From Clostridiales bacterium (GTDB lineage Bacteria; Bacillota; Clostridia; Oscillospirales; Butyricicoccaceae): 22,679 nucleotides of DNA. Below are positions 22,328 to 22,679 of this stretch, in pieces. The stretch spans positions 1 through 22,679 of the forward strand of contig JAHZHY010000034.1 in assembly GCA_019420045.1 (NCBI GenBank). Direction: 5' to 3'. The notes under the pieces are model-generated. The model saw only the letters and a list, made by a program, of their open reading frames with translations, was not told the origin of the DNA and searched no databases. The first letter of the stretch is position 1. The number at the start of each line of letters is the position of its first letter. The position numbers were made by a program, and so were the translations under genes.

Positions 22328-22679
22328 ATGGCTAAAGCACAAGCTGCGAAGAAGGGCGCGACCAAGAAGCGCCGCGAACGCAAGAATATCGAAAAGGGTG
22401 CGGCCCATATCCGCGCCTCTTTCAACAACACCATTGTGACCATCACCGACCTGGGCGGCAACGCCCTGTCTTGGGCTTCCTCCGGCGGCCTCGGCTTCCG
22501 GGGTTCCAGAAAGTCCACTCCCTTTGCTGCTCAGACAGCAGCAGAGACAGCCGCCAAGGCTGCTATGGAGCATGGTCTGAAGACCGTTGAGGTGTATGTG
22601 AAGGGCCCCGGTTCCGGCCGTGAAGCCGCCATCCGTGCCCTGCAGGCCGTGGGTCTGGAAGTCACCATGATCAAGGACG
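22328..22679 (+). CDS. rpsK: 30S ribosomal protein S11 (partial, 3' end off window)
   Basis: 117 residues are present before the window ends. The core [34 protein letters not shown] and [16 protein letters not shown] is diagnostic for S11, a platform protein next to the P- and E-site mRNA. The missing part is the short conserved basic C-terminus. AAGGAGGGG precedes the ATG. rpsD, rpoA and rplQ would be expected downstream, outside the window. Confidence 0.97.
   Translation, partial: MAKAQAAKKGATKKRRERKNIEKGAAHIRASFNNTIVTITDLGGNALSWASSGGLGFRGSRKSTPFAAQTAAETAAKAAMEHGLKTVEVYVKGPGSGREAAIRALQAVGLEVTMIKD

Overview
The window reads as chromosomal DNA of a Gram-positive, probably spore-forming Clostridia, most likely a GC-rich gut member of the Oscillospirales (inference). 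Supporting signs are strong AGGAGG-type ribosome binding sites, an uninterrupted S10-spc-alpha ribosomal cluster in Bacillota order with the clostridial adk-map-KOW-infA-rpmJ segment, a zinc-type S14 and a zinc-lid adenylate kinase, and a PdaA-type deacetylase of the kind used for spore cortex. No phage, transposase, CRISPR array, tRNA or rRNA gene was seen.

Bases 1-9000 hold single genes and small pairs in both orientations. A truncated purine-type phosphoribosyltransferase (minus) diverges from an NCS2 purine permease (plus), forming a probable purine-salvage pair. A bidirectional terminator separates the permease from a minus-strand pair, plsC followed by a membrane-anchored NodB-fold deacetylase. 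plsC diverges from an M20 metallopeptidase, and both have good sigma-A-type promoters. Next come an L-2-hydroxyisocaproate/lactate dehydrogenase-like gene, a 230-bp hairpin-rich gap bounded by 14-bp inverted repeats, a PdaA-like deacetylase (minus) and a membrane-anchored phosphodiester glycosidase (plus).

Bases 8674-22679 are one long co-directional cluster. A TTGACA-17-TATTCT promoter and a roughly 330-nt structured leader precede rpsJ-rplC-rplD-rplW-rplB-rpsS-rplV-rpsC-rplP-rpmC-rpsQ (S10 part), rplN-rplX-rplE-rpsZ-rpsH-rplF-rplR-rpsE-rpmD-rplO-secY-adk-map (spc part), then a KOW protein, infA, rpmJ, rpsM and a truncated rpsK. Most gaps are short (overlap to about 35 nt). Three longer gaps (rpsJ-rplC, rplW-rplB, rpsZ-rpsH) each carry two hairpins. 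The products build both ribosomal subunits and provide the translocon (SecY), N-terminal Met removal (Map), adenylate balance (Adk) and initiation (IF-1).

The gene content is mostly conventional and I found no convincing new multi-gene system. The points most worth a second look are the 71-residue Arg/Gly-rich tail on S3, the structured S10 leader with competing pairings, a terminator-like hairpin that buries the Shine-Dalgarno of the deacetylase behind plsC, and the 224-bp element with terminal inverted repeats.
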